Positions 1 through 7,209 of a DNA stretch of 17,036 nucleotides are shown piece by piece (positions within the stretch are counted from its first letter, which is position 1; each line of letters opens with the position of its first letter). The position numbers and the translations under genes are program-made. This DNA comes from Deltaproteobacteria bacterium. Its GTDB lineage: Bacteria > Desulfobacterota > Binatia > Binatales > Binataceae. Location of the stretch: positions 1 through 17,036 of the forward strand of contig JAJZAG010000039.1 in the NCBI GenBank assembly GCA_021799555.1. Reading direction: 5' to 3'. The notes under the pieces were generated by a model. That model was not told where the DNA came from, made no database searches, and was given only the letters and a program-made list of their open reading frames with translations.

Positions 1-14
1 AGCAATAGGCGCGG

Positions 15-332
15 TTATTGGCAGATCGCGCTTACGTCAACCTGGTACAACTGCACGATCGCGAAGAAATCGCGTATGTTCATTTCGGTCGTCGCGTCGG
101 TGAACTTTCCGCTCGGGCACTGCGCCAACAGGTTTGAGTTCGCCGTCTGCGTTAACCCCTGTGGGGCGACTAGCTCGAGAAATCCCATGTCAGAGGCCTG
201 CGCGGTCACGCTGTTGCCGGCCGCTGTCTTGTTGGAATTCGCGACCGAACTTGACATGATCCGCACGCACGCGCTGAGCGAAAGCCCAACCGCAGCGATC
301 GGCACAATCATGATGCTCGCGAGCTTCTTCAT
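15..332 (-). CDS. small predicted lipoprotein of unknown function
   Basis: This 105-residue protein begins with a lysine-rich n-region, a hydrophobic stretch (residues 4-18) and a lipobox L19-S20-A21-C22, so it should be lipidated and exported. The mature part is about 83 residues, with a serine/alanine/asparagine-rich linker followed by a compact C-terminal half containing two further cysteines, C84 and C104 by my count, which could form a disulfide. I recognise no catalytic motif and cannot name a function. The ATG at 332 is preferred over an upstream in-frame start at 371 because GGGAGGA lies just upstream at a suitable distance and because the signal peptide then starts at residue 1. It diverges from the Yip1-family gene. 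A candidate promoter with a perfect TTGACA box lies upstream at 387-415. Confidence 0.75.
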   Translation of the reverse strand: MKKLASIMIVPIAAVGLSLSACVRIMSSSVANSNKTAAGNSVTAQASDMGFLELVAPQGLTQTANSNLLAQCPSGKFTDATTEMNIRDFFAIVQLYQVDVSAICQ

Positions 333-386
333 CCGCTTGTCCTCCCTGAATACGTTTCTCGACGCCGCCAATACGGCGATTATCCG

Positions 387-415
387 AGGCTAGGCGCGGT
401 CCGGATTAGTGTCAA
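387..415 (-). promoter_or_regulatory. candidate sigma70-type promoter of the small lipoprotein gene
   Basis: On the minus strand a perfect TTGACA (410-415) is followed after 17 bases by TAGCCT (387-392), which matches the -10 consensus at 3 of 6 positions. The predicted transcript would start near 380 and carry a leader of about 48 bases with a good ribosome binding site. The second lipoprotein gene in the window has a similar promoter (TTGACT, 17 bases, TAGCAT). The -35 box lies in the loop of the inverted repeat at 402-430. Confidence 0.45.
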
Positions 416-430
416 TTCAATTTTAATCCG
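402..430. repeat. inverted repeat, 7-base arms, in divergent intergenic region
   Basis: CGGATTA (402-408) and TAATCCG (424-430) are perfect reverse complements separated by 15 AT-rich bases that contain the candidate -35 box of the lipoprotein gene. It could be an operator for that gene or a chance dyad. Confidence 0.4.
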
Positions 431-432
431 TC

Positions 433-453
433 GATGCGCCCGGACGGCGCATC
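433..453. repeat. strong hairpin, 8-base stem and 5-base loop
   Basis: GATGCGCC (433-440) and GGCGCATC (446-453) pair perfectly around a CGGAC loop. No T-tract follows on either strand, so it does not look like an intrinsic terminator. It lies 3 bases from the inverted repeat at 402-430, between two divergent genes. Confidence 0.5.
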
Positions 454-502
454 CTGGAACGGGTTTGCGTTCTCGCGCGGGAATAAACTCACCGATGTAT
501 CA

Positions 503-524
503 ACGGTAGGCGCGATGCTACCGT
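503..524. repeat. hairpin upstream of the Yip1-family gene
   Basis: ACGGTAG (503-509) and CTACCGT (518-524) are perfect reverse complements around an 8-base spacer, ending 41 bases before the Yip1-family start codon. It may be an operator or a leader hairpin. I see no convincing plus-strand promoter between 430 and 560. Confidence 0.45.
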
Positions 525-565
525 GACCGGACGATGAAAATCGCAACCAAGAATTGGAGAATCGG

Positions 566-1183
566 ATGCCTCCTGCGGAAGACTCGGTCGCGTTATTTTT
601 TAAAATCTGGATCGCGCCGCGCGATACGATTCGACAAATAGTCGATTCCGATCCGCGCCGCCACGTGATTGCGATCGCCGCGCTAAGCGGCGCGCTCAGC
701 AGCCTTGAAGGCTCGTGGCTCGGCGCGATGTCGGAGCCGCGCGCGATGGCGGCGCTGTGGCCGTTGATGGTCGCACTCAAGGTCGTGCTGTTCGCCGTGT
801 GGGCGATAGTCGGGCTGTACGTCGCTGGATGGATGATCACCGCGGCGTGCCGCGTACTCGGTGGATTAGCCAATTCCGTTCAAACCCGCGCCGCGATCGC
901 ATGGGCGAGCATCCCGGGGATTGCAGCCACCGGCCTCGGCGTAATCGGCCTGCTGGCCGGAATCGTCACGCCGCGCGCGCTGCGGCCGGGCGCATTTTCA
1001 TTCCCGCCCGAGCTGATGATTCTGAGCGCGATACTCGGAGCATGGGGCCTGGTCCTGGAACTCAAGTGCGTCGGCGAGGTGAACCACTTCTCGGCCTGGC
1101 GCGCGCTCGCCGCTCAATTGATAGTGCTTGCCGTCCTTGTGGCTATAATCGTTACACCGTTCATTTGGAGAGAATTCAGATAA
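566..1183 (+). CDS. Yip1-family integral membrane protein
   Basis: This 205-residue protein has the organisation of the bacterial Yip1 domain family: a short cytoplasmic N-terminus with the pattern FFKIWIAPRDTIRQIV, then about five hydrophobic segments. These lie roughly at residues 36-60, 70-95, 110-140, 150-170 and 180-200. Bacterial members have no established biochemical role; they are polytopic inner-membrane proteins often found beside transport or secretion genes. The ATG at 566 is chosen over a TTG at 554 because GGAG (556-559) sits six bases upstream of it. The esterase gene begins 25 bases downstream on the same strand, so the two are probably co-transcribed, which suggests but does not prove a shared envelope role. 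Confidence 0.8.
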   Translation: MPPAEDSVALFFKIWIAPRDTIRQIVDSDPRRHVIAIAALSGALSSLEGSWLGAMSEPRAMAALWPLMVALKVVLFAVWAIVGLYVAGWMITAACRVLGGLANSVQTRAAIAWASIPGIAATGLGVIGLLAGIVTPRALRPGAFSFPPELMILSAILGAWGLVLELKCVGEVNHFSAWRALAAQLIVLAVLVAIIVTPFIWREFR

Positions 1184-1208
1184 GGCGCGCGGCGATGAAG
1201 GAGGCAGA

Positions 1209-2843
1209 ATGAAGTCGATTCCAGATTTTCTCCGCGATTTTGAATGCTCACGCCGACAGGATGGGAGATCTGGCGCGCGACGTTTTGCAATGCGGTCGAA
1301 TGTTGCGGCAATCTGCGCGATCGCGATCTGCGCGCTTTTTGCCGGCGCGACCGCCTCCGCGGCAGCAGCGACGGACTCAACCGCGCCCGTCGTGAAGACT
1401 CGGACCGGAGAAGTCCGCGGCCTCGTCAAGGGCAACGTGCGCGAGTTTCTCGGCGTGCCCTACGCGGCGCCGCCGGTCGGCGCGATGCGCTGGCGCGCGC
1501 CGCTGGCACTTCCGAGTTGGCGCGGCGTTCGCGATGCGACCAAGTTCGGGAGTTCATGCGCACAGATGGATTTCCGCGGCGCGCGGGTCAAAGGCTCCGA
1601 GGACTGCCTCTATCTGAACATTTACACACCAAATCCGCCCGGCGCCGGGCTTCCAGTGATGGTCTGGATTCACGGCGGAACCTTCCTTGTCGGCTCGGGT
1701 TCGAGCTACGACGGATCGAAGCTCGCCGAAAGGGGCAAACTCGTTTTCGTCGCAATCAACTACCGGCTTGGTCCGTTCGGCTTTCTGGCAAGCCCGGCAC
1801 TCGACTCCGGCGACGCAAAGCACACATTCGGCAACTACGGACTGCTGGATCAGCAAGCGGCGCTTCAATGGGTCAAAGAAAATATCGCGGCGTTCGGCGG
1901 TAACCCGAAAAACGTAACCGTCGCGGGCGAGTCGGCCGGCGCGATCAGCGCCGGATTGCATCTGGTGTCGCCAGCATCCGCGGGACTCTTCGAGCGCGCG
2001 ATCCTCGAGAGCGGCCCTTTCCTGCACATCCGCACCGCCACCGACGCCCAGCAGCGTGCATCGGAGCTCGAAAGCGCGCTCGGATGCGCCGGCGTCGGAC
2101 AGGCTGCGAAATGCCTGCGCGCGAAAAGCACCGAAGAAATCCTGCGCGCGATCCCGGCGAGTCCGATCGGCCAGCCGGTATGGTGGCCGATTGTCGATGG
2201 GCGTCTGATCCCGAGCCAGCCTGCCGACGCGCTCGCGGCCGGCCGCTTTAACCGGGTAGCGGTTATTAACGGATCAAATCGCGACGAGGGTTCATTGTTC
2301 CTGGCATTTGGCCATCAGCAGAGCGCGGCGGAATTTGAGACGCGCGCGAAGGCGCGCTTCGGCGCCAATGCCGCCCGCGTGCTCGCAGCCTATCCGGAGA
2401 CCGGTTATGTATCGCCGACGCAAGCCGCCGCCGCGGGATTTGGTGACCAGTATTTCAGTTGCCAGATATTACGCGCCGGCGATCTTCTCGCGGCCAAGGT
2501 CCCGGTTTACCAGTACGAGTTCAACGATCCGCACGCTCCGAATCACTTTATCCGCAACCCGCCATTTCCGATGCGAGCGTTTCACAGCTCGGAAATTCAG
2601 TACGTGTTCGGAGCAGCGGCCGACAACGCCGGGCTCACCGATGCGCAGCGCAAGTTATCCGAAGCGATGATGGCGTACTGGGTCGGTTTCATCACGTCGG
2701 GCGATCCTGGCGGCGCGCCGGCGTGGACAAAGCTGACTCCGAGCGATCCGAAAATCCTCCTGCTCGCTCCGGGTGCGATCAGCTACGAGAAGGACTTCTC
2801 CGAGCTCCATCATTGCGCCCTGTGGGATTCGATCCCGCGCTGA
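1209..2843 (+). CDS. secreted type-B carboxylesterase (para-nitrobenzyl esterase-like)
   Basis: This 544-residue alpha/beta hydrolase of the carboxylesterase type B family hydrolyses carboxylic esters; the natural substrate cannot be read from sequence. The family marks are in order: LGVPYAAPP near residue 81, EDCLYLNIY at 131-139, the oxyanion-hole HGG at 155-157, the nucleophile motif GESAG with S242, the acid E360 in NRDEGS, and the histidine H459 in AFHSSEIQYVFG. The triad is therefore complete. A hydrophobic stretch at about 30-52 ending in an alanine-rich run looks like a signal peptide. The ATG at 1209 has an excellent AGGAGG, but it gives an unusually long 27-residue n-region with several arginines. 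An internal ATG at 1290 would give a standard signal peptide but has no obvious ribosome binding site. It follows the Yip1-family gene closely. Confidence 0.92.
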   Translation: MKSIPDFLRDFECSRRQDGRSGARRFAMRSNVAAICAIAICALFAGATASAAAATDSTAPVVKTRTGEVRGLVKGNVREFLGVPYAAPPVGAMRWRAPLALPSWRGVRDATKFGSSCAQMDFRGARVKGSEDCLYLNIYTPNPPGAGLPVMVWIHGGTFLVGSGSSYDGSKLAERGKLVFVAINYRLGPFGFLASPALDSGDAKHTFGNYGLLDQQAALQWVKENIAAFGGNPKNVTVAGESAGAISAGLHLVSPASAGLFERAILESGPFLHIRTATDAQQRASELESALGCAGVGQAAKCLRAKSTEEILRAIPASPIGQPVWWPIVDGRLIPSQPADALAAGRFNRVAVINGSNRDEGSLFLAFGHQQSAAEFETRAKARFGANAARVLAAYPETGYVSPTQAAAAGFGDQYFSCQILRAGDLLAAKVPVYQYEFNDPHAPNHFIRNPPFPMRAFHSSEIQYVFGAAADNAGLTDAQRKLSEAMMAYWVGFITSGDPGGAPAWTKLTPSDPKILLLAPGAISYEKDFSELHHCALWDSIPR

Positions 2844-2879
2844 GGGACGCGCGGGCGCACAGCAGATAGTCCTGCCGCC

Positions 2880-3347
2880 CTAGCCGTGCACGGCCGGCGA
2901 CGGCGCCGCGCTCGGCGCGGGACTGGTCGGTGCTGGGCCAGGCGCAGCGGGTATTATTGGCACTGGCGTCGCCTTCGGCGCCAATACGAGGCTGATTGTA
3001 TCCGGCGACAGGGTGTAGGCGGAGCCAGATATAAGGTCGATCACCCAAGGGAAAATAAATATCAGGTCGAGAACGGTCACCCATGAGAATCGAGATTGAA
3101 TCATCGAGGTGGCCGTGTTGTAACCCTCTTTCGTCGCAATGATCTGATAATTCCGATTCCGATCGAGGGTCACTTCGGCGGGCGCAATTATTTGTTGTCC
3201 ACCCACAGCCACGGTAGCGCCCGGCGGTTCCGTACTGATGGAGACAGTCTGCGTGCCACCGCCGTGTATAAGCGTCGCGCAGGAACTATTGAAAATTAAT
3301 GCCGATATGGCTAGCGCGATCGCGCCACTCCTCGATAATCGATTCAT
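2880..3347 (-). CDS. PEGA-domain lipoprotein-like protein
   Basis: This 155-residue protein has an N-terminal signal segment ending at C23 (FNSSC). The -3 residue is asparagine, so the lipobox is imperfect and lipidation is likely but not certain. Residues 31-80 form a PEGA-type beta domain with the hallmark PPGATVAVGG (41-50) and a following KEGYNTAT. A very hydrophobic stretch (about 88-107) comes next, then the GSAYTLSPDTISLVL pattern common in such lipoproteins, and a proline/alanine-rich tail. PEGA domains are thought to bind surface or envelope components; no enzymatic role is known. The ATG at 3347 is chosen because GGGAGA lies just upstream; the alternative TTG at 3368 has no support. 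A good promoter sits directly upstream, so it is transcribed independently of recD2. Confidence 0.78.
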   Translation of the reverse strand: MNRLSRSGAIALAISALIFNSSCATLIHGGGTQTVSISTEPPGATVAVGGQQIIAPAEVTLDRNRNYQIIATKEGYNTATSMIQSRFSWVTVLDLIFIFPWVIDLISGSAYTLSPDTISLVLAPKATPVPIIPAAPGPAPTSPAPSAAPSPAVHG

Positions 3348-3401
3348 TGTTCTCCCAGTTAGCGACAACCGACGTTAACTCGTATTTCGACAGTTCGGCG
3401 G

Positions 3402-3430
3402 ATGCTAGGCTCGTGTCCACGGATAGTCAA
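3402..3430 (-). promoter_or_regulatory. sigma70-type promoter of the PEGA lipoprotein gene
   Basis: On the minus strand TTGACT (3425-3430, 5 of 6 matches) is followed after exactly 17 bases by TAGCAT (3402-3407, 4 of 6 matches). The predicted start near 3395 gives a leader of about 48 bases ending in GGGAGA before the ATG at 3347. The promoter lies just past the recD2 stop codon. Confidence 0.6.
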
Positions 3431-3437
3431 CCCGTGC

Positions 3438-5669
3438 TCAGTCGATTCGCAGTCGGTCGGCGAGGCGACTTAGACGTTGGCGCTCGTCCTGATTACGCAC
3501 CGCCTGCTGTAGCGCCGCTTTGGTTCCGACCAGCACACAGACCCGCTCGGCGCGCGTGATGGCGGTGTAAAGCAGATTTCGCCGCAGCATCAGGTAGTGC
3601 TGCGGATGGATCGGCATGATCACGGCCGGATACTGGCTGCCCTGGCTCTTGTGCACCGAGATCGCGTACGCGAGTCCGACTTCATCGAGTTCGGCCTGAT
3701 CGTACTCGGCGTGGGTTTCCTCGAAGGCTACGGTGACGCGTCCGCGCGTGGGATCGACCGTCATCACCCTTCCTATCGAACCGTTGAAGACGCCCTTGTC
3801 GTAGTTGTTGCGAAGCTGGATAACGCGGTCGCCTTCTCGAATGACGCGATCGCCCGCGCGCAGCTCGCGGCCCGCGGGATTGAGGAGCGCCTGCAGCTCG
3901 TGATTCAAGGTGTGGGTTCCGAGCGGGCCGCGGTTCATCGGAGTCAACACTTGGATCTCGCGCGGATCTTTTATTCCGAATCGGCCAACAAGCCGCTGCT
4001 GCACGAGCTGCTTGATCGTGGCGAGCACCTCTTCGGGCGCGGCGCGCTCGAAAAAAAAGAAATCGCCCTCGGGCGCGTTCGAGATATCGGGAAACCATCC
4101 GCGGTTGAGCTTGTGCGCGTTGGCGACGATCACGCTCTCGCGCGCCTGCCGATAAACCTCGCGCAGCTCGACGACCGGCACCAACTCCGACGCGATCACG
4201 TCCTTGAGCACGCTGCCCGGCCCGACCGACGGAAGTTGATCGCGGTCACCGACCAGCAAAAGCGAGCAATTTGGCATCAGGGCCGAAACCAGGCTCGCCG
4301 CCAGCTCGATATCCATCATCGAGGCTTCATCGACGATCAGATAATTCGTGCGCAGCGGAAAATCCTTGCCGCGCACAAAGCCTCCGGTCTCGGGCGCGTA
4401 CTCGAGCACCCGATGGATCGTCTTCGCGTCGCGTCCGGTCGCCTCCTGAAGCCGCTTTGCGGCTCTGCCGGTTGGGGCACAAAGGACGGGCTTCAAACCG
4501 GCGTCGCCGAGCGCAGCCAGAAGCTGGCGCAGGATCGTGGTCTTGCCGGTGCCGGGACCGCCGGTGATCACGGTCACCGCACTCGACAATGCGGTCTTGA
4601 TCGCGCGGACCTGTTCGAGCGACAGCGTGATTCCTTCCGCCGTCGAAGCCGTCTTGAGTGCGCGCTCAGCCACCGCCGCGCTCATCGGACGCCCGGCGCA
4701 AAGCGCGCGAATGCGCTCGGCCACGGTGACTTCCGCCTCGTGCAGGCGCGCGAGGTACACGGCGGTGTGCTCGTCGCCGGGTTCGACAACGACCTCGCCC
4801 GCGGCAGCGAGCAGATCGAGCGCCTGCGCGACGAGGCCCGCGTCCATCTCGAGGCCGGAAGCGAACTGCTCTTCGAGATACTCGAGGGGAGTATAAACAT
4901 GGCCGTCGTCGGACATGCGTTCGAGCAAAAATATAATCGCGGCGCGCGCGCGCTCGACCGAGTTGCGCGGGATGCCGAGTTTCGCGGCGATCGCGTCGGC
5001 GGTGCGAAAGCCGATCCCGTGGATCGTCCGCGCGAGCAGGTAGGGGTCGCGGCGCACGACCGCGAGCGACTCTTTACCGTACTGCTTGTGGATGCGGCGC
5101 GCGGCTGCCGCGCCGATTCCCTGGCCGCGCAGGAACACAGTCAGCTCGCGAAGTCCCGAGGCATCGCGCCACGCCTCGGCGATTCGCGCGGCCGTTACCG
5201 GGCCGACGCCGGATACCTCGCGCACCCGGTGCGGAGTTTTATCGAGGATTTCAGGCAGGGATTCGCCAAAGTGAGTTGCGATTCGATGGGCCAATTCCGG
5301 GCCAATTCCGGATATTTCCTTCGCCAGGTAAAGTTCGAGGGCGTTGACGCCCGCGGGCCGCAGCGTTTGTAAGTCGCTTACGTGGAATTGCTCCCCGTAG
5401 CGGGGATGCTTCTCGAACGAACCGCGCGCGCGGATTCCCGACCCGATCTCGAGCCCGGCGAGGTTGCCAACCATCGTGACCGTCCGCGTGTCGCCCGCCC
5501 CCGCGTACGATTTCACAACCGCGACCCCGTAACCGGTCGAGTCGTTGACGTAGAGGAGATGATCGAGGGTGCCCTCGATTATCTCCTCGCGATGGCCGTC
5601 TGAATCCACGGGGGCAAGAATTACGCGTGTGACCGAGCGCGTAAAGACGCGCGCCGCGCGGATGCGCAC
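3438..5669 (-). CDS. recD2: RecD2-type ATP-dependent 5'-3' DNA helicase
   Basis: This superfamily 1B helicase of about 743 residues is the RecD-like type found without RecB and RecC, with roles in DNA repair and replication-fork maintenance. The N-terminal OB-like segment (EGTLDHLLYVNDSTGYGVAVV) leads into tandem helix-hairpin-helix motifs near 119-130, 152-163, 179-193 and 216-228, the feature that separates RecD2 from RecD. The motor follows: Walker A GGPGTGKT at 370-377, motif II DEAS at 447-450, motif III GDRDQLPSVGPG at 474-485, and the C-terminal HKSQGS at 673-678 with YTAITRAE at 701-708. All are intact. The start is uncertain: this GTG has GAGGGG eight bases upstream, a TTG at 5693 is possible, and a GTG at 5609 lies closest to the conserved domain. 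It probably shares a transcript with the MATE gene just upstream. Confidence 0.93.
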   Translation of the reverse strand: MRIRAARVFTRSVTRVILAPVDSDGHREEIIEGTLDHLLYVNDSTGYGVAVVKSYAGAGDTRTVTMVGNLAGLEIGSGIRARGSFEKHPRYGEQFHVSDLQTLRPAGVNALELYLAKEISGIGPELAHRIATHFGESLPEILDKTPHRVREVSGVGPVTAARIAEAWRDASGLRELTVFLRGQGIGAAAARRIHKQYGKESLAVVRRDPYLLARTIHGIGFRTADAIAAKLGIPRNSVERARAAIIFLLERMSDDGHVYTPLEYLEEQFASGLEMDAGLVAQALDLLAAAGEVVVEPGDEHTAVYLARLHEAEVTVAERIRALCAGRPMSAAVAERALKTASTAEGITLSLEQVRAIKTALSSAVTVITGGPGTGKTTILRQLLAALGDAGLKPVLCAPTGRAAKRLQEATGRDAKTIHRVLEYAPETGGFVRGKDFPLRTNYLIVDEASMMDIELAASLVSALMPNCSLLLVGDRDQLPSVGPGSVLKDVIASELVPVVELREVYRQARESVIVANAHKLNRGWFPDISNAPEGDFFFFERAAPEEVLATIKQLVQQRLVGRFGIKDPREIQVLTPMNRGPLGTHTLNHELQALLNPAGRELRAGDRVIREGDRVIQLRNNYDKGVFNGSIGRVMTVDPTRGRVTVAFEETHAEYDQAELDEVGLAYAISVHKSQGSQYPAVIMPIHPQHYLMLRRNLLYTAITRAERVCVLVGTKAALQQAVRNQDERQRLSRLADRLRID

Positions 5670-5697
5670 ACGCTGCGCCCCTCGCGCGGCCAATCTT

Positions 5698-7089
5698 TCA
5701 GACTTCGATCGTCGCCCACTTGCCAGTCCGAAAGCGCCAGGTCTTCATCGACGAGCGCACGATATAGTCCGCGAGCAGCGACCACCAGATCCAGAGGATC
5801 GGTCCGTGATGCCACGCGATCAGGATCGTTAAGAACAGCCGCATCCCGTAAAACCCCGCGAGCGACCCAAAGAGCGGAAACTGCGAATCTCCGGCGCCGC
5901 GCAGCGCGCCGGTAATCGTCCAGTCGATAGCCATCAACGGCTGCGCGGCGCCGAGCGCGTACATGAATGCGACGGTGTAATCGATGACCTGCGGATCGTC
6001 GATGAACAGCTTCGCGATCGGCCGTGCGAAAATCACGAACACCGCGCCCATTGCGGACATCAGCACGATCGACAGCTGCGTCGAGATCCATCCGGCCTTG
6101 CGCGAAAATTCAGGATCGTGTGCGCCCAGTCCCTGCCCTACCAGCGTCGCCGACGCGTTCGAAAATCCAAAGCCCGGCAAAAATGACAGTGCCAGAATCC
6201 GCACGCCGATAAAGTACGCTGCGACCTCCTTGTCGCCGTAGCTCGCGACGAAGCCGACGTACGCGACGAAGCCAAACTGAATGACCAGCTGCTCGATCGC
6301 CGCCGGATTTCCGACCCGCAGGATGCGCCAGCCCAGGCCGCGGTCCGGCCATAACCGATGCCATCGGAAGTTTAGCACCATCCCGTCGAGCGACAGCGCC
6401 CAGAAGAACAGCAACCCTCCGATAGCGATAGCGATCAACGTCGCGACTGCGGAGCCGTCCACCCCGAGTGCCGGAAAGCCGAATTTACCGAAGATCAAGA
6501 CGTAATTTAGGACGATTGCGAGCACGTCGATAATCCCGCCGATCCACAGCGGCGTGCGCGTGTCGCCCGCCCCGCGCAGCGCCGACGCGCACATCAGGAA
6601 CACGCCCTGAAACGGTTCCGCCAGCATCACGACTTGCAGGTAGCGCGCGCCCATCGCGGCCATGTTGCCTTTGACCTGGAACAGCGTTATCAGCGGAGCG
6701 GCGAACACGATCACCGGAATTGCGATCACAGTCGAGACCAGCACGCCCCATACTACCGACTGCTTGAGAACCTCTTCGGCGTTGTCGCGATCGTTCGCGC
6801 CAATATAGCGCGCGACCAGTGCGACCGTGCCCGTGCCAACCGCCGCGATTCCCGCGCGCACCGCGCCGAGGATTTGCGTTGCAAGTCCGACCGCACCAAC
6901 CGCCTCCGCGCCGAGCCGCCCCACCATCAGCATCGCGGCCAGCCCGAGGATTGAATCGAGTGCAAAGGAGATGATGACGGGCCACGCGAGCGCCCACACT
7001 TCCGCGCGCATCCGCGAAATCGGCGGCAGAATAATCGCGTCGCGCGGTCTTACGCCGACTTCGGGAACCGACTCGAGAAATTCCGACAT
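5698..7089 (-). CDS. MATE-family multidrug/toxin efflux transporter
   Basis: This 463-residue inner-membrane protein has the twelve-helix, two-fold repeated architecture of MATE antiporters, which export cationic drugs, dyes or metabolites using a Na+ or H+ gradient. Recognisable elements are LAWPVIISFALDSILGLAAM in the first helix, the MVGRLGAEAVGAVGLA loop after it, the paired GAGDTRTPLW near residue 170 and its second-half counterpart GAGDSQFPLF, and the GQGLGAHD loop in the second half. Substrate cannot be assigned. The ATG at 7089 has no Shine-Dalgarno sequence; a candidate promoter ends only about ten bases upstream, which would make a very short leader. M27 (7011) is an alternative start closer to the first helix. 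Its stop is a few bases from the possible recD2 starts, so the two genes look co-transcribed. Confidence 0.9.
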   Translation of the reverse strand: MSEFLESVPEVGVRPRDAIILPPISRMRAEVWALAWPVIISFALDSILGLAAMLMVGRLGAEAVGAVGLATQILGAVRAGIAAVGTGTVALVARYIGANDRDNAEEVLKQSVVWGVLVSTVIAIPVIVFAAPLITLFQVKGNMAAMGARYLQVVMLAEPFQGVFLMCASALRGAGDTRTPLWIGGIIDVLAIVLNYVLIFGKFGFPALGVDGSAVATLIAIAIGGLLFFWALSLDGMVLNFRWHRLWPDRGLGWRILRVGNPAAIEQLVIQFGFVAYVGFVASYGDKEVAAYFIGVRILALSFLPGFGFSNASATLVGQGLGAHDPEFSRKAGWISTQLSIVLMSAMGAVFVIFARPIAKLFIDDPQVIDYTVAFMYALGAAQPLMAIDWTITGALRGAGDSQFPLFGSLAGFYGMRLFLTILIAWHHGPILWIWWSLLADYIVRSSMKTWRFRTGKWATIEV

Positions 7090-7099
7090 GACTTTGGCG

Positions 7100-7129
7100 A
7101 TTAAGGGCAGCCCGATCGAGTCCAGTCAA
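7100..7129 (-). promoter_or_regulatory. candidate promoter of the MATE transporter gene with very short leader
   Basis: On the minus strand TTGACT (7124-7129) is followed after 18 bases by CTTAAT (7100-7105, 4 of 6 matches). The predicted transcription start is near 7093, only about four bases from the annotated ATG at 7089, which itself has no ribosome binding site. Either the transcript is nearly leaderless or translation starts further in. Confidence 0.4.
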
Positions 7130-7209
7130 GCGCGCCGGACCCGCTCACGCGCGCGTAAAGACGGCGCGACCGCGATGCGCTATGATGTGCGGCGGGAGAA
7201 GCGGTGGGG

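Noticed and set aside
412..873. 153-codon minus-strand frame opposite the Yip1-family gene
   Set aside because: It overlaps a well-supported gene with a ribosome binding site, and its serine/threonine/alanine-rich translation resembles nothing coherent.
2883..2894. Perfect palindrome GCCGTGCACGGC near the convergent gene ends
   Set aside because: It lies in the last codons of the PEGA lipoprotein, has no loop or T-tract, and short GC palindromes are expected by chance here.
3597..5372. 591-codon open frame on the plus strand opposite recD2
   Set aside because: It uses the same triplet boundaries as recD2 on the other strand, where high G/C at third positions removes stop codons. The translation is arginine/aspartate/histidine-rich with no domain, and recD2 has all its helicase motifs.
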